Source of the DNA: Acidobacteria bacterium Ga0077534
GTDB lineage: Bacteria; Acidobacteriota; Blastocatellia; Pyrinomonadales; Pyrinomonadaceae
DNA: 64,000 nucleotides
Direction of reading: 5' to 3'
Assembly: GCA_001464455.1 (NCBI GenBank)
Contig: LNEI01000013.1
Coordinates: 62,001-126,000 of the forward strand
In this document: positions 15,598 through 24,800 of the stretch, one piece after another
Layout: each line of letters starts with the position of its first letter
How positions within the stretch are numbered: the first letter of the stretch is position 1
The notes under the pieces: model-generated
Told to the model about the DNA's origin: nothing
Database searches by the model: none
Seen by the model: the letters and a program-made list of their open reading frames with translations, nothing else
Translations under genes and position numbers: made by a program

Positions 15598-17949
15598 ATG
15601 GATCGAGAAAGACAAATAGATGATCAGGATCCTACTCCGGACCAGTCGGCGATTGTCGAGCGGAAGAAGAACGAAGCGATCCTACAGCGTTACCGGCTTC
15701 TTTCCGAGCGGTCGCGCGATGTTATCTGGTTTCTCTCCCCTGACTATCGCTTTGTCGAGGTAAATCAGGCGGCGATCGATCTGTACGGCTATTCGCGTGA
15801 AGAATTTCTCACGATGAGCCTTCCGGACATCCGGCACTTCACAACGCTTGAGCAGTTTGAAACCCAGTTCGAAAAGGCGTACACAGAAGGCATTCATTTC
15901 GAGACGCTGCATGTTAAGAAGGATGGAACTGTTTTTCCGGTCGACGTTAATGCCAACGGGGCAGACTTCGGCGATGGACGCTTGATCCTCGCGATCGTCC
16001 GCGACATCAGCGAACGAAAACGTTACGAGGAGGACCTTCGTGAATCGGAAGAGCGCCGAAAACTGGCGCAAGAGGCGGGCCGCGTCGGCATTTGGGACTG
16101 GGACGCCGCATCAGGCAAGACTTATTGGTCTGAAACGATGTGGCTCTTTTACGATTCATCTCCTACGGGGAACGTGCCGGATCACGAATCCTGGCTCTCG
16201 AGCCTGCACCCAAGCGATCGCGAGAGAGTGGATATTAGCATCCGCGAAGCTCTTGCATCGCGAGAGGATCGATTGCACGCCGAATTTAGGATAATAAAGA
16301 AAGACGGAAAAGTCCGATGGCTCGAGGCGATCGCGAAGATCGTCCGCGACGAAAATGGCCACGCCCTCCGGATGTATGGGGTCAACCTCGATATAACGGA
16401 AAGAAAAGATACGGAAGAGCGCATCAGGCTCAGCGAGAACCAACTGCGACTTGTCACCAACGCGGTCCCTGCCCTCATCTCATACGTCGACAGCAATGAG
16501 CGATATAGATTCGTTAATCAGCAGTTCAATGAGTGGTTTGGAATACCGGCCGACCAGCTTGTAGGAAAACGCGTCCGCGAGGTTTTCGGGATGCCAGCCT
16601 ATCGCCGGATCAAACCGAAGATCGACGAGGCTCTGGCAGGTGAGCCGGTATCGTTTGAGACCTGGCTGAACTACAAAGCCGTTGGCCCGCGATACGTTCA
16701 TGTTTCGTATATGCCCGACATCGGCGTCGACGGAACTGTTTACGGTTACTACGGACTAACCAACGACCTGACCCGGCTGAAACGATCGGAAGACCTGTTG
16801 CGTTCCACTGAAGAACGAATGGCTTTGATGGTCGAGAATGTCACCGATTACGCTATCTTTTCGGTGGATAAGAACGGCATCGTCGACAGTTGGAACACCG
16901 GGGCTGAACTCATTTTCGGACATGCGGCCGACGAGATCATCGGCCAGTCATCGGATATTGTCTTTACCCAGGAAGACATCGATCGCGGCGTACCGCAATT
17001 GCAAATGAAAGTTGCTCGTCAGAAAGGGCGTGCTTCGGACGACAGGTGGCACTTGCGCAAGGACGGGACGCGGTTCTACGCAAGCGGCGTAATGATGCCG
17101 CTTTATCTGGGCGACGAACTCACGGGCTATGCAAACATCGCTTCGGACCTAACAGAAAAGCAGCGGAGAGCGGAAGAATTGCAGCGGGCTCATGACGAAC
17201 TTGAGGTCAGGGTCAAGGAACGAACGCGGGAATTGGCCGAGGCTAACCTCGAACTGATCAGGCAGATGGACGAACGCGAGGTGGCCGAGAGGCAGAAGAT
17301 CGAATTACTCGGCAGGCTCGTCGCAAGTCAGGAAGTTGAAAGGCGTCGGATCGCCCGCGATATTCATGACCAGCTCGGCCAGAGCCTGACGGCTTTACGG
17401 TTGAAGATCGCTTCGCTTAAAGAACTCTCGACCGGTCATGACGAGATCCGTTCCCGCGTTGACAGGCTTCAACAGATCGCTGAATCGCTCGACGGCGAGG
17501 TTAGTTTTCTTGCCTGGGAACTGAGACCGACAGCTCTCGACGATCTTGGGCTGGTCGACGCAGTCGGGGCGTTCGTTCAAGAGTGGTCGCGTCATTATGA
17601 ACTACCGGCAGAATTTCACGCGTCAGAGCTTGTAAAGGCCCGTCTTGATCGCGAAACAGAGACTCACCTTTACCGCATCGCGCAGGAAGCTTTGAATAAT
17701 GTTGTAAAGCACGCCGAGGCGACTTTTGTTACGGTTATGCTCGAAAGGCGCGATTCGGAGGTGGTATTGATCATTGAGGATAATGGAAAGGGATTTTCGA
17801 CGAACGTTCAGCGTTTGTCAGACGCCGAGGGCGGTTTAGGTTTAGTCGGAATGCGCGAAAGAGCCTCACTCGCTAAGGGGGAACTCGAGATCGAGTCAGC
17901 CCCGGGCCGCGGGACGACCATTTTCGTGAGGGTGCCGATCAGCGATTGA
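15598..17949 (+). CDS. Multi-PAS sensor histidine kinase (NarL-type, HisKA_3)
   Basis: A 783-residue cytoplasmic sensor with no membrane segment. Four PAS modules are visible in order (about residues 27-145, 148-275, 278-400 and 405-525), each ending in a DIxxRK-like or DLTEKQ-like PAC tail. A coiled-coil (about 525-575) links them to a HisKA_3 dimerisation helix with His590 in RDIHDQLGQSLT, then an HATPase_c domain (EALNNVVKHA N-box, EDNGKGF, GLVGMRERA). It would phosphorylate the NarL-type regulator that starts four bases after its stop. The PAS signals are unknown; no haem- or flavin-binding residue can be assigned by eye. Confidence 0.95.
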   Translation: MDRERQIDDQDPTPDQSAIVERKKNEAILQRYRLLSERSRDVIWFLSPDYRFVEVNQAAIDLYGYSREEFLTMSLPDIRHFTTLEQFETQFEKAYTEGIHFETLHVKKDGTVFPVDVNANGADFGDGRLILAIVRDISERKRYEEDLRESEERRKLAQEAGRVGIWDWDAASGKTYWSETMWLFYDSSPTGNVPDHESWLSSLHPSDRERVDISIREALASREDRLHAEFRIIKKDGKVRWLEAIAKIVRDENGHALRMYGVNLDITERKDTEERIRLSENQLRLVTNAVPALISYVDSNERYRFVNQQFNEWFGIPADQLVGKRVREVFGMPAYRRIKPKIDEALAGEPVSFETWLNYKAVGPRYVHVSYMPDIGVDGTVYGYYGLTNDLTRLKRSEDLLRSTEERMALMVENVTDYAIFSVDKNGIVDSWNTGAELIFGHAADEIIGQSSDIVFTQEDIDRGVPQLQMKVARQKGRASDDRWHLRKDGTRFYASGVMMPLYLGDELTGYANIASDLTEKQRRAEELQRAHDELEVRVKERTRELAEANLELIRQMDEREVAERQKIELLGRLVASQEVERRRIARDIHDQLGQSLTALRLKIASLKELSTGHDEIRSRVDRLQQIAESLDGEVSFLAWELRPTALDDLGLVDAVGAFVQEWSRHYELPAEFHASELVKARLDRETETHLYRIAQEALNNVVKHAEATFVTVMLERRDSEVVLIIEDNGKGFSTNVQRLSDAEGGLGLVGMRERASLAKGELEIESAPGRGTTIFVRVPISD

Positions 17950-17953
17950 GTGT

Positions 17954-18610
17954 ATGGGCGGGAAACTTAGAATATTGATCGCGGAAGATCATCAGACGGT
18001 ACGCGAAGGGGTAAAGCTGCTCGTAAATTCGCAGCCCGACATGGAGGTCATCGGCGAAGCCGGTAACGGTGACGAGGCTGTGAGCAAAACGGCTGAAATG
18101 GCTCCGGACCTGCTTTTGATGGACATTTCAATGCCGAGCCTGAACGGTTTGCTAGCAACCAAACGACTGCGTGCGGCGATCCCGAAACTCAAGATACTTA
18201 TCCTCACCCGACACACCGACGACGGCTATCTGCAGCAGCTGCTCGGTGCCGGAGCCAACGGGTACGTCCTTAAACAAAGCGCCCCAACAGAACTAATAAC
18301 AGCGATACGCACCATTGCTGCAGGAAACGCCTATCTAGATCCGAGTCTCACCCGGAAAGTAATGGGCGGCTATGTCAGTCGAACATCATCCCTTCGGGGC
18401 GAAACCAAGGGCGAGCTCTCCGACCGCGAGTCCGAGGTCTTACGGCTGATAGCCTTCGGGTACAGTAACAAGGAGATCGGCGGCAAGCTGGATCTAAGCG
18501 TCAAGACCATAGAAGCCCATAAAGCGAACGCGATGCGTAAGCTCGGCATTACAAGCCGGATCGACATTGTAAAGTACGCGATCCTCCAAAACTGGCTGCA
18601 GGATAATTGA
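17954..18610 (+). CDS. NarL/FixJ-family response regulator
   Basis: A 218-residue regulator whose gene starts four bases after the histidine kinase gene, so the pair is an operon and cognate. The receiver domain (1-120) has acidic residues ED at 11-12, phosphoacceptor Asp57 in LLLMDISMPSLNG and the conserved Lys in VLKQSAP. The C-terminal LuxR-type helix-turn-helix (about 150-215) reads LSDRESEVLRLIAFGYSNKEI and SVKTIEAHKANAMRKLG. It should bind DNA as a dimer when phosphorylated. The Crp-like regulator and small membrane proteins directly downstream are plausible targets, but no binding site is proven. Confidence 0.95.
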   Translation: MGGKLRILIAEDHQTVREGVKLLVNSQPDMEVIGEAGNGDEAVSKTAEMAPDLLLMDISMPSLNGLLATKRLRAAIPKLKILILTRHTDDGYLQQLLGAGANGYVLKQSAPTELITAIRTIAAGNAYLDPSLTRKVMGGYVSRTSSLRGETKGELSDRESEVLRLIAFGYSNKEIGGKLDLSVKTIEAHKANAMRKLGITSRIDIVKYAILQNWLQDN

Positions 18611-18690
18611 ACCCGTCTAAGGGTTTTCCCCTAGTGATTTTGTCCAACTCCCCTATTTTCCCGGTTCCTCAACACCTTCATACTTAGAAC

Positions 18691-18798
18691 ATCGGATAGG
18701 CTTTGTGGTCGCGATGTGATGGAGCGGCGAACGAAAAGGGGTCGCCTATCCGATTCTTTCAAGGGGGAACGGCAAGGAACCGGGGCGGTTCCTTGCCG
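18691..18798 (+). other. Two consecutive hairpins in the leader of the Crp-like gene
   Basis: ATCGGATAGGC (18691-18701) pairs perfectly with GCCTATCCGAT (18744-18754), enclosing 42 bases. It is followed by a perfect 13-bp stem CGGCAAGGAACCG / CGGTTCCTTGCCG (18770-18798) with a GGG loop. Neither is followed by a U-tract, and both precede the Crp-like start by 65-170 bases, so a structured 5' leader or a small RNA is possible. Confidence 0.6.
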
Positions 18799-18862
18799 CT
18801 TTGAACGAAATTCCTTTCGCGGCATTTCGACTTAAAAGCAAAACATACAGGGGGAGATCAAG

Positions 18863-19642
18863 ATGGATTTCAGAGACAGCATTTCGAACGATTTCGACCG
18901 TTACGAACACTACGATGGGTACGGTTCGACAGTTTCCCGTTTGCCTCGTATCAAAGAGAGAGTCGCCCCAACATCGGCCAACCTCATCATCGAGGCACTG
19001 TCGCCCGAGGTCAAGAATCTTCTCGCACCGGCTCTCAGAACGGTCACGCTCAAGAAAGAAGAGTTCTTGAACCAGGAAGGCGACCGGATCGATTACATTT
19101 ATTTTCCGATCACTGCGGTCCTTTCGGAATTCAAGACGTTAGAAGACGGCCGGATGGTTGAGATCGCGGTTACCGGCAACGAGGGGGCGGTCGGCCTATC
19201 GTCGGTCTTGTCGGGTTCATCCACTGCGATGAGCTGCACACAGGTTTCCCAGGCAGGAATAGCGAAACGGATAGATTCTGCGACTTTTGCACGTCTGCTG
19301 AAGACCAACGAAAAAATGCGTACCGGGCTCAATGTGTTCCTTGACCAGTACATCAGACAGATCTCGCAAAAGGCGATCTGCAACATGTATCACTCAGTCA
19401 AGGAAAGGCTCTGCACGTGGCTTCTGATGGTTCAGGATCGCTGCGGTCACAGCAAATTGACGCTGACCCATGAGCAGATCGCTCGTACTCTCGGCGTATA
19501 TCGACCGAGCGTAACGTGCATCGCGCAGGAACTGCGGGAACAGAAACTTATTAACTACTCGCGAGGCGGTATCTCGATCATAAGCCGTGAACGGGTGAAA
19601 AAATCGGCATGCACCTGCTACGCCGAACTCAGTCTCGCCTAA
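18863..19642 (+). CDS. Crp/Fnr-family transcriptional regulator
   Basis: A 259-residue regulator with a strong GGGGGAGA ribosome binding site just before ATG 18863. After a roughly 45-residue unusual acidic/aromatic N-terminus comes a cyclic-nucleotide-type beta-roll (about 60-165; FLNQEGDRIDYIYFPITAVLS), a long dimer helix and a winged helix-turn-helix (about 195-245; LTHEQIARTLGVYRPSVTC, with wing GGISIISRE). It lacks the N-terminal cysteine cluster of FNR, so it is not an obvious oxygen sensor, and the cAMP-binding arginine of CRP is not evident. Its position after a two-component pair and before two stress-type membrane peptides suggests a role in envelope or nutrient stress (inference). 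Confidence 0.9.
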   Translation: MDFRDSISNDFDRYEHYDGYGSTVSRLPRIKERVAPTSANLIIEALSPEVKNLLAPALRTVTLKKEEFLNQEGDRIDYIYFPITAVLSEFKTLEDGRMVEIAVTGNEGAVGLSSVLSGSSTAMSCTQVSQAGIAKRIDSATFARLLKTNEKMRTGLNVFLDQYIRQISQKAICNMYHSVKERLCTWLLMVQDRCGHSKLTLTHEQIARTLGVYRPSVTCIAQELREQKLINYSRGGISIISRERVKKSACTCYAELSLA

Positions 19643-19795
19643 ACGAACACTTTGTTAGCCGTCGCACCGAACCGATGGCTTGGGACAGGTTAGGATAGAC
19701 CTGAACCATGGCGGGGAAAGCCGAACACACCTTGAACATCCACACCAAAAATGTTCGCACGGATTTCCCCGTCAATTTTTTCAATGGAGACGATC

Positions 19796-19999
19796 ATGGC
19801 AAAGGATGTAATTAGCGTGGACGGCCAAGATGTGGTCGTTCCGGAAACAGAGGCGAAAGCTTTCCGAGGTACTAACTGGGCAATTTGGTCCATCGGTGGC
19901 TTCATACTCGTAGCAGTCATTTTATTCGTAGTTTTTTTCTCGAAGGCAGCTAGCGATGGCGAGGTCAAAAGCCCGGCATCGATAGCAAATTCGAATTGA
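19796..19999 (+). CDS. Small single-pass membrane protein
   Basis: A 67-residue protein. ATG 19796 has GGAGA five bases upstream, better than the more upstream starts of the same frame. Residues 1-30 are polar (VISVDGQDVVVPETEAKAF); one transmembrane helix follows (about 31-53, WSIGGFILVAVILFVVFF) and the tail is short and polar. It is 19 bases upstream of the 49-residue membrane peptide and probably shares its transcript, which ends at the terminator at 20193. I do not recognise a family. Confidence 0.75.
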   Translation: MAKDVISVDGQDVVVPETEAKAFRGTNWAIWSIGGFILVAVILFVVFFSKAASDGEVKSPASIANSN

Positions 20000-20018
20000 C
20001 ATTTTGGAGGATTAACTT

Positions 20019-20168
20019 ATGCTTTGGACTATTTTTATAATTCTTTTAGTACTTTGGGCTTTGGGCTTCGGCGTCGCAGGCGCCGCTTTGGGACAGTTTG
20101 TCCATATCTTATTGGTGGTCGCAGTTATCGTTCTCGTGCTGCAATTAGTACGCGGTCGAAAAGTCTAG
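20019..20168 (+). CDS. 49-residue membrane peptide, Lmo0937/DUF5670-like
   Basis: A very short gene: ATG 20019 to TAG 20168 with GGAGG eight bases upstream. The product starts MLWTIFIILLVLWALGFG and continues through a glycine/alanine turn into a second hydrophobic helix (HILLVVAVIVLVLQLVRG), ending GRKV. Two helices with a WALGFG-type turn and a basic end match the Lmo0937 (DUF5670) membrane peptides found across many phyla, whose role is unknown but often linked to stress regulons. A terminator sits 25 bases after the stop. Confidence 0.85.
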   Translation: MLWTIFIILLVLWALGFGVAGAALGQFVHILLVVAVIVLVLQLVRGRKV

Positions 20169-20192
20169 ACGGATCAATTAATAAGCTCTTAC

Positions 20193-20218
20193 GAGGCGGC
20201 CTGACCGCCTCTTTTTTT
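20193..20218 (+). terminator. Rho-independent terminator after the small membrane peptides
   Basis: GAGGCGG (20193-20199) pairs with CCGCCTC (20205-20211), followed directly by seven T residues. Confidence 0.95.
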
Positions 20219-20371
20219 ATGCGCCATAATTGGTCTGACCAATCTTCTCCCCAAAATGCCGATCTCTTCCGCCCCCCTTTCCCAGTATCCTCTAGAGATG
20301 CGCCCCGTCCCTTCGAAACTACCTACATATCGTATTTCTCGTAACTTTTTAACAAATTTACGAATTTTCGC

Positions 20372-20399
20372 TTGACGTAATCTCAATTCGATGTAATAT
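20372..20399 (+). promoter_or_regulatory. Sigma-70-like promoter for the ROK gene
   Basis: TTGACG (-35, 20372-20377) and TAATAT (-10, 20394-20399) are separated by 16 bases. The predicted start near 20406 leaves a leader of about 128 bases before the ROK gene. Confidence 0.6.
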
Positions 20400-20514
20400 G
20401 TTTAAAGTTCTAACAAAAGAAGCATTCTCTGATCACTATGCCCGTGTATTAGCGGCATTTCTATGCTGTTCATGCACCGGCGGACCGCCCGCAGCAGCTT
20501 AGAGCGAGTATTTT

Positions 20515-20529
20515 GTTAAAGCATTTAAC
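20515..20529. promoter_or_regulatory. Candidate ROK autoregulatory operator
   Basis: GTTAAA-GCA-TTTAAC is a perfect 6+3+6 inverted repeat ending five bases before the ROK start codon, where a bound repressor would block elongation or translation. Assignment to ROK rests on position only. Confidence 0.45.
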
Positions 20530-20534
20530 ACCAG

Positions 20535-21761
20535 ATGCGAAGGATCAATCCAAAAGATTTTAAGCTAGCCAAGCGCGGAACATCAAGAGGTATCAACAAG
20601 CAGATAGCCTTGACGCTCATTGGCACGCATCAGCCCGTCTCGCGAGCAGACCTATCTCGATTAATGGAGACGAACCGAGCGAATGTGACCTTCCTCGTCA
20701 ACGAATTGCTCGAGGAAAAGCTCATTCGCGAGGGCGATGCCGGCAGCCAACGCGTACGTGGCCGCAAACCAACGCACCTTTATCTAAACTCGCATCAAGG
20801 CATCGCCGTTGCACTCGATATTCGGGCCACCCGAATATACATGATGGTCACCGATTCGATCGGCAGACAGATCGGCCAGGTAGTTTCATTCCCAACGTTT
20901 CGGGAACCTGACAGATTTATCGCGTCACTCGGCGAGAATGTTCGGCATTTTGTAAAGGATCTTGCCGAGAACGCTGCGATCGTCGGGATCGGCGTAGTCG
21001 TGCCCGGGTTGCTGGACCGTGCGAATGGAACGGTACTCAACTCGCCAACCCTCGGTTGGAAGAATGTAAAGCTGCTCGAGCCCTTAGAACGTGAATTCCC
21101 CGGTATCGCGATCCACCTTGAAAACTCAGGCAAGGCCTGTGCTTTATCGCAGCTTTGGAAGACCCACGATGACGGCATTGCACACAACGACATCGTCTTC
21201 GTCAGTGTTTCAGACGGAGTTGGCGTGGGAGTTGTGATCAATGGCGAGGTTGTTCGCGGACGTCACAATACAGCGGGCGAATTCGGGCACATTCCGATCA
21301 GCGTGGACGGCCCCCGATGTGCGTGCGGAGCGAGCGGATGCTGGGAAGCCTATATTTCGAACATCGCGACTTTGACGCGGTATTTTGGACGCGAGGCCGG
21401 TTCATCGCGGCCGCAATCATTGGATGTCGCTAATTTCACGGTCGAAGACCTGATCATTCGTGCCCGCGGTAACGACAGCAAGGCTCTAACTGCTCTGAAT
21501 TCGACCGCTCGCTACCTCGGCCTCGGGCTCGCATCCATAATCAACGCAATCGACCCGATGCAGATCTATATTGGCGGTGAGATCACGGAAGCGTGGGACC
21601 TAATCGAACCGCATGTTCGCGAGGCTATTCGCGAACGAACTCTTACGGCCGATCTCGGCCGCGTAGCGGTCACGATAGTACCGGCAAGCGAATACCCGCG
21701 CCTGAGAGGAGCGGCGGCTTTGGTCACTGCACCGGCTTTTGCGGCACCAAAAGTTGCTTAA
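20535..21761 (+). CDS. ROK-family transcriptional regulator (NagC/XylR type)
   Basis: A 408-residue sugar-responsive repressor. An N-terminal winged helix-turn-helix (about 20-80; QPVSRADLSRLMETNRANVTFLV) precedes an ROK sugar-kinase-like domain (about 90-395). The ROK zinc site is intact (CACGASGCWE near 258-267, with GEFGHIPIS before it). It should bind DNA as a repressor and release it on binding a sugar or sugar acid. It stands 58 bases upstream of a TonB receptor and opens the uronate locus, so it probably controls receptor expression. Whether it keeps kinase activity cannot be told. A dyad just before the start suggests autoregulation. Confidence 0.93.
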   Translation: MRRINPKDFKLAKRGTSRGINKQIALTLIGTHQPVSRADLSRLMETNRANVTFLVNELLEEKLIREGDAGSQRVRGRKPTHLYLNSHQGIAVALDIRATRIYMMVTDSIGRQIGQVVSFPTFREPDRFIASLGENVRHFVKDLAENAAIVGIGVVVPGLLDRANGTVLNSPTLGWKNVKLLEPLEREFPGIAIHLENSGKACALSQLWKTHDDGIAHNDIVFVSVSDGVGVGVVINGEVVRGRHNTAGEFGHIPISVDGPRCACGASGCWEAYISNIATLTRYFGREAGSSRPQSLDVANFTVEDLIIRARGNDSKALTALNSTARYLGLGLASIINAIDPMQIYIGGEITEAWDLIEPHVREAIRERTLTADLGRVAVTIVPASEYPRLRGAAALVTAPAFAAPKVA

Positions 21762-21819
21762 GCCGATCAAGGGGAAGTTATTTACTAAAGACCCAGATTC
21801 ACAAGGAGAGAAGTAAGAA

Positions 21820-24800
21820 ATGAAACGGTTAACCAGCAGATTACAGTCAATTGTTCTATCGCGGTCTATTTTGACGGCTTCCCTACTCGCGATGGTGCTC
21901 ACAATTTCGGTGACAGCCCCCGCCCAGATCACGACGGCAACGATGGTCGGAAACATCGCGGACCCGAGCGGTGCCCCGGTTCCCGCAGCCAGCGTAACCG
22001 CCCGAAATGTCGATACCGGCCTTACTCGTACCGTCGTCACGGGCCAGGACGGCAGCTACAGGATAGATTTCCTGCCCGTTGGCAAGTATTCGGTCGAGGT
22101 TGCTGCATCGTCCGGATTCAAGAAAGCTTTCCGCGGCGACATCGTTTTGCAGGTCAATGACACCGCCAAGATAGACGTAGCACTTGAGGTTGGTTCGGTC
22201 ACTGAGTCGGTTACGATCACAAGCGACACCAATGCGGTGAATACTACATCTGCCGAGCTCGGTCGTACGATCCAAACACAGGAGATCGAAAATCTTCCGC
22301 TGGTTGAACGAAATCTCTACGCCCTGCTCGATCTGACGCCCGGCGTCCAATCGAACAGCAGCGGGGTCGCGACAGCGTCTGCCAACACGAGCAATCTGAG
22401 CCTGGGTTTCCCGGAACAGCGAACTTTGATCAACGGCGGCACCGATGGCGGTACGGGCTCGGTGAACTACTACCTTGACGGCGGAACGAACATGACGAAT
22501 CTCCGCAATACGGGCAACAGTGCTCCGAATCCGGACGCAATTCAAGAGTTTCGCGTACAAACAAATGCCTACAACGCCGAATATGGACGGTTTGCAGCCG
22601 GGATCATTAACGTACTGACTAAATCTGGCACCAACAAATTCCGTGGATCAATTTACGAATTCATCCGTGATGATGTCTTCAACGCGAATGAATGGGGATC
22701 GCTCTTGGAAAGGCCACCATATAAGCGTAACCAGTTTGGCGGTACGATCGGTGGCCCGATCAAGACGGACAGAACATTTTTCTTCGGCTCCTATTCCGGG
22801 CTTCGGCAGCAGACAAACAGGTTTTTGTCCGGTGCGATCGTACCGACTGCGCTTGAGCGGGCAGGAGATTTCAGATCATCAGCGAGCCAACCGCGAGACC
22901 CTGCGACCGGAACAACCCTGGCGAATGCGACCCCGTTTTCATGCAACGGAGTGGTTGGTGTGATCTGTGCAAACCGGATAGATCCGGTTGCCGCTCGAAT
23001 AATTGCTGATTACATTCCAACGGCCAACCTCCCGGGCAACCGCTGGCAAGGCAACGTACCTATCCCGTTTGACACTGACGAGTTCCTCGTCAAGCTCGAC
23101 CACCAGATAAACGAGCCTCATCGTTTGACCATTTCGTACTTCACAACTGCCGGTGAGACAACGGTCTTCCCGGGAAGCGGGAACCTTCCGTGGGCAACTC
23201 AGAACTTCAAATGGCGCCAGCACAATTTCAACGTCAGTGACGTTTGGGTCATCGGCCCGGATAAGGTCAACCAAATATGGGCGACGTATGGCCGCAATTT
23301 TGGCGGACGGCTAAACGTTCCGGATACCTCGCTTCGTGATCTGGGTTCATCGTTCTTCCCGCAAGGCGCACCGTCACTGCCTCAGATCAACGTTACAGGC
23401 TACTTCTCACTCACAAATGCCATCGGCGGACCTGTCGCTGGTACTAATCTCTACTCGCTCCGTGACGTGCTCAGTTGGAACGTCGGCAGACACTCGCTAA
23501 AAGTGGGCGGAGAAGTTTCGCTTAATAAGGACATTCAGGAAACTCTCCTGAACAATTATGGCGTGTTTACCTTTAACAATACGTCAACCGGAAATGGATT
23601 TGCGGATTTTCTGATCGGTATCCCGAGTGCGGTATCGCAGGATTCACCTGTGACTGCATATACCAACACCTGGTACACGGCCCTCTTCGTTCAAGATGAT
23701 TATCGTGTAAGTCCGGGTCTAACCCTGAATCTTGGACTCCGATGGGACGTGCAAACGCCGCCGACCGATCCTTATAATCGCGTCGCCAACTACATCCCCG
23801 GAAAGCAATCGATCGTTAACCCCATTGCCCCCGTTGGACTCCAGTTCTTTGGTGACGAAGGCGTTGAACGCGGCGGTATACCTGTCAGCTATTCACACTT
23901 TTCGCCACGCTTCGGTTTTGCGTGGGATCCGTTTGGCGACGGAAAAACATCGCTCCGAGCAGCAGTCGGACTTTTTTACGGCAGCATCTCGGGCAATGAG
24001 TGGAACACGCAGACCAATACACAACCATTCTCCACGAGATTGACCTTTAGCAATACCAATCGACGCGCGAACGCGACCACTCTTCAGCCACTAGGAGCTT
24101 CGCTCAGCAATCCATACAACGCTTTTGTTGGCGGCCCGCCATTCCCTTACAACGGCACGTTTGTGACAGGAGGCGGAGCCTTCGCCGTAGCCACCGACTT
24201 CTCCTGGCCCCGGACCGTTCAAATGAACTTTTCCCTACAGCGCCAGATCACAAAAGACCTTACGTTGGGGGCTGCATACGTAGGAACACAGAGCAGCGGG
24301 CTTCCGTTCGGGCGTGACGTTAATTATCCGGTGGTAAACGCTACTGCGACCGCAGCTGGCGCAAATATCCTGTCTCGAAGACCAAATCCGGCACTCGGTG
24401 CGGTGCTCATTCTTGACTCTGACCAGGAGGCCTCGTATCACGGCCTTCAGCTAACAGGGGCGATGCGGTTTTCGGAAAAGCTTTCGTTAAACGGCTATTA
24501 CACTTTCAGCAAAACGCTCAGCAGCGTGCAGCTCCATAACAACACGACACAGGGCTTGGCACAGAACTACAGCAAGCTTTTCCTTGACAAAGGACGAGCC
24601 GATACCGATCAACGCCACGTTTTCAGCATGAGCATGAATTTCCAACCGGATTTTTATAAGGGCGAGAACAAAATTCTGCGCGGGATCATAAATGGCTGGA
24701 GCCTTTCGCCGATCATTAAACTCCGCAGCGGAAGGCCTTTCACTGTCACTAACGGCAACGTCGATGCCAATCTGGACGGCGTAGCCACCGACCGTGCTCA

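Larger units (their letters stand above)
20169..20534. other. Intergenic region before the ROK regulator
   Basis: It holds, in order, a rho-independent terminator (20193-20218), a sigma-70-like promoter (20372-20399) and a perfect dyad (20515-20529) just before the ROK start. The 150 bases after the terminator show nothing else I can name. Confidence 0.7.

Noticed and set aside
18863-19642. Oxygen-sensing FNR
   Set aside because: The N-terminal cysteine cluster needed for the iron-sulfur centre is missing; the cysteines present are scattered in the C-terminal half.
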